A stretch of 14,466 nt of DNA from CAZLLV01 sp964560325 (lineage in GTDB: Bacteria; Acidobacteriota; Thermoanaerobaculia; Multivoradales; DATKCC01), in assembly GCA_964560325.1 (NCBI GenBank), contig CAZLLV010000109.1:1-14466 (forward strand), read 5' to 3'. This document shows positions 13,352 through 14,466 of the stretch, one piece after another. How positions within the stretch are numbered: the stretch's first letter is position 1; the number at the start of each line of letters is the position of its first letter. The position numbers and the translations under genes were made by a program. The notes below the pieces were generated by a model. The model saw nothing but the letters and a program-made list of their open reading frames with translations. It made no database searches and was not told the DNA's origin.

Positions 13352-14466
13352 GCGCTCCGGCGACCGCCAGCGGGACCGGCGCCCTCGACCGCGCCCGCCA
13401 CCGGCTCGCCACCGTCTCCGACCTCCACGGCGTCCTGTCGCTCCTCCAGTGGGATCAGCAGACCCAGATGCCGGAGGCCGCCGGCGTCGGCCGTTCGGAG
13501 CAGATCGCGACCGTCTCCCGCCTCGCCCACGACCGCGTCACCGATCCGGCGCTCGGCGAGCTGCTGGCGGAGGCGGCGGCGGAGCTCGGCGTCGACTCCG
13601 CGAGCGGCCGCGGCGGCGAGGAGGAGACGGAGGAGCAGGCGCTCGTGCGGGTGGCGCTCCGCGAGCACCGGCGGGCGACCCGGCTGCCGGGCGATCTGGT
13701 CGAAGACCTCGCCCGCGCCACCTCGCTCGCCGAGCCCGCCTGGGCGGCGGCACGGCGGGACGCCGACTGGAGCCGCTTCGCGCCGCACCTCGAGCGCATC
13801 GTCGGGCTGACCCGGCGGGTCGCCGACGCCTACGGCTACGAGGAGCACCCGCTCGACCCGCTGATCGACCTCCACGAGCCCGGCATGACGCGGTCGCGCC
13901 TCGCCGAGACCTTCGCCGAGTTGCGCACGGAGCTGGTGCCGCTCGTCGCCGCGGTGGCGGAGCAGCGGGACGGCCGGGACGCGCCGCTCTACGGCAGCTT
14001 CGACGAGGCCGAGCAGGAGGCGTTCGGGCGGAGCGTGATCGAGCGCTTCGGCTACGACTTCACGGCCGGCCGGCAAGACCGCGCCGTGCATCCGTTCTGC
14101 ACCAGCCTGGGTGCGCGCGACGTGCGGATCACCACCCGCTTCGATCCGACCTTCCTGCCGATGGCGCTCTTCTCGACCCTCCACGAGGCGGGCCACGCTC
14201 TCTACGAGCAGAACGTCGCGGGCGAGTACGCCCGCACGCCGCTCGGCGCCGGCGCCTCGATCGGCGTCCACGAGTCGCAGTCCCGGCTGTGGGAGAACCT
14301 GGTCGGCCGCTCGCGCCCCTTCTGGCGGTACTTCTACCCGCGGCTCCAAGAGGCCTTCCCGGAGAGCCTCGGCGAGGTCGGCGAGGACGACTTCTACCGC
14401 GCGATCAACTTCGCCGCGCCCAGCCCGATCCGGGTCGAGGCGGACGAGCTGACCTACAACCTCCAT
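13348..14466 (+). CDS. M32 carboxypeptidase (Taq type), 3' end beyond window
   Basis: Starts at GTG 13348, whose GTGA overlaps the RNase E/G stop, and stays open to the last base: 373 residues of a family usually near 500. Early motifs are typical: LHGVLSLLQWDQQTQMPEAA (residues 29-48). The zinc site is HEAGH (279-283) with the third ligand Glu309 in HESQSRLWEN (308-317). Further M32 marks are AVHPFC (about 248-253), the FWRYFYP segment and VEADELTYNLH at the window edge. The enzyme is a cytosolic metallocarboxypeptidase with broad C-terminal specificity that does not cleave at proline. There is no signal peptide and no separate Shine-Dalgarno; translation appears coupled to the RNase gene. 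About 130 C-terminal residues lie outside. Confidence 0.93.
   Translation, partial: MSAPATASGTGALDRARHRLATVSDLHGVLSLLQWDQQTQMPEAAGVGRSEQIATVSRLAHDRVTDPALGELLAEAAAELGVDSASGRGGEEETEEQALVRVALREHRRATRLPGDLVEDLARATSLAEPAWAAARRDADWSRFAPHLERIVGLTRRVADAYGYEEHPLDPLIDLHEPGMTRSRLAETFAELRTELVPLVAAVAEQRDGRDAPLYGSFDEAEQEAFGRSVIERFGYDFTAGRQDRAVHPFCTSLGARDVRITTRFDPTFLPMALFSTLHEAGHALYEQNVAGEYARTPLGAGASIGVHESQSRLWENLVGRSRPFWRYFYPRLQEAFPESLGEVGEDDFYRAINFAAPSPIRVEADELTYNLH

Noticed and set aside
12427..14466. Very long open frame on the minus strand (about 679 residues) across the RNase E/G and M32 genes
   Set aside because: It is antisense to two genes with complete catalytic motifs. Its residues are Arg/Gly/Val/Asp-rich with no recognisable motif, as expected for a shadow frame in GC-rich DNA.

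Overview
This window is very GC-rich bacterial chromosome with dense coding on both strands and third codon positions dominated by G or C. It holds no rRNA, tRNA, CRISPR array, phage structural gene or intact transposase. The mix of predicted exported peptidases, a DinB-fold protein, an RNase E/G and many short GC hairpins would suit a high-GC environmental lineage such as Acidobacteriota (Thermoanaerobaculia-like) or Gemmatimonadota. That assignment is a weak inference, because no marker gene here settles it.

Layout. 1-2354 (+): the tail of an unidentified gene overlaps by 4 nt (ATGA) a large TPR-type lipoprotein. 2383-3237 (-): an orphan protein with a motif resembling the DNA/RNA non-specific endonuclease (beta-beta-alpha metal) group. 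3328-5176 (+): a DinB-fold protein followed by an exported M20 amidohydrolase. 5173-6405 (-): a cyclic-nucleotide-binding domain fused to a c-di-GMP phosphodiesterase (EAL) domain, overlapping the M20 gene tail to tail. 6481-7350 (+): a membrane-anchored YpfJ-type zinc metallopeptidase. 7511-8917 (-): an exported M24 (Xaa-Pro aminopeptidase-like) peptidase.

8918-11593 is an accessory, repeat-rich stretch. Two direct copies of a roughly 300-bp structured non-coding repeat (8989-9290 and 10204-10505) flank a VapBC-type toxin-antitoxin operon (AbrB-fold antitoxin, PIN toxin). Next come a frameshifted small gene, a poorly supported ORF with a hairpin past its stop, and a 196-bp nested inverted repeat. 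Short hairpins beginning TGTAGGGG occur at 7372-7399, 7454-7481 (inverted) and 9339-9366. Their stems differ in sequence but stay paired, and the first two form a REPIN-like unit.

11594-14466 (+): RNase E/G, whose stop overlaps the GTG start of an M32 (carboxypeptidase Taq) gene that runs off the window.

Four predicted metallopeptidases (M20, YpfJ-type, M24, M32) lie within about 11 kb, but they sit in separate units, so no common pathway is implied. The least explained parts are the repeat pair around the toxin-antitoxin operon, the covarying hairpins, the long inverted repeat before the RNase E/G gene, and the orphan nuclease-like protein.
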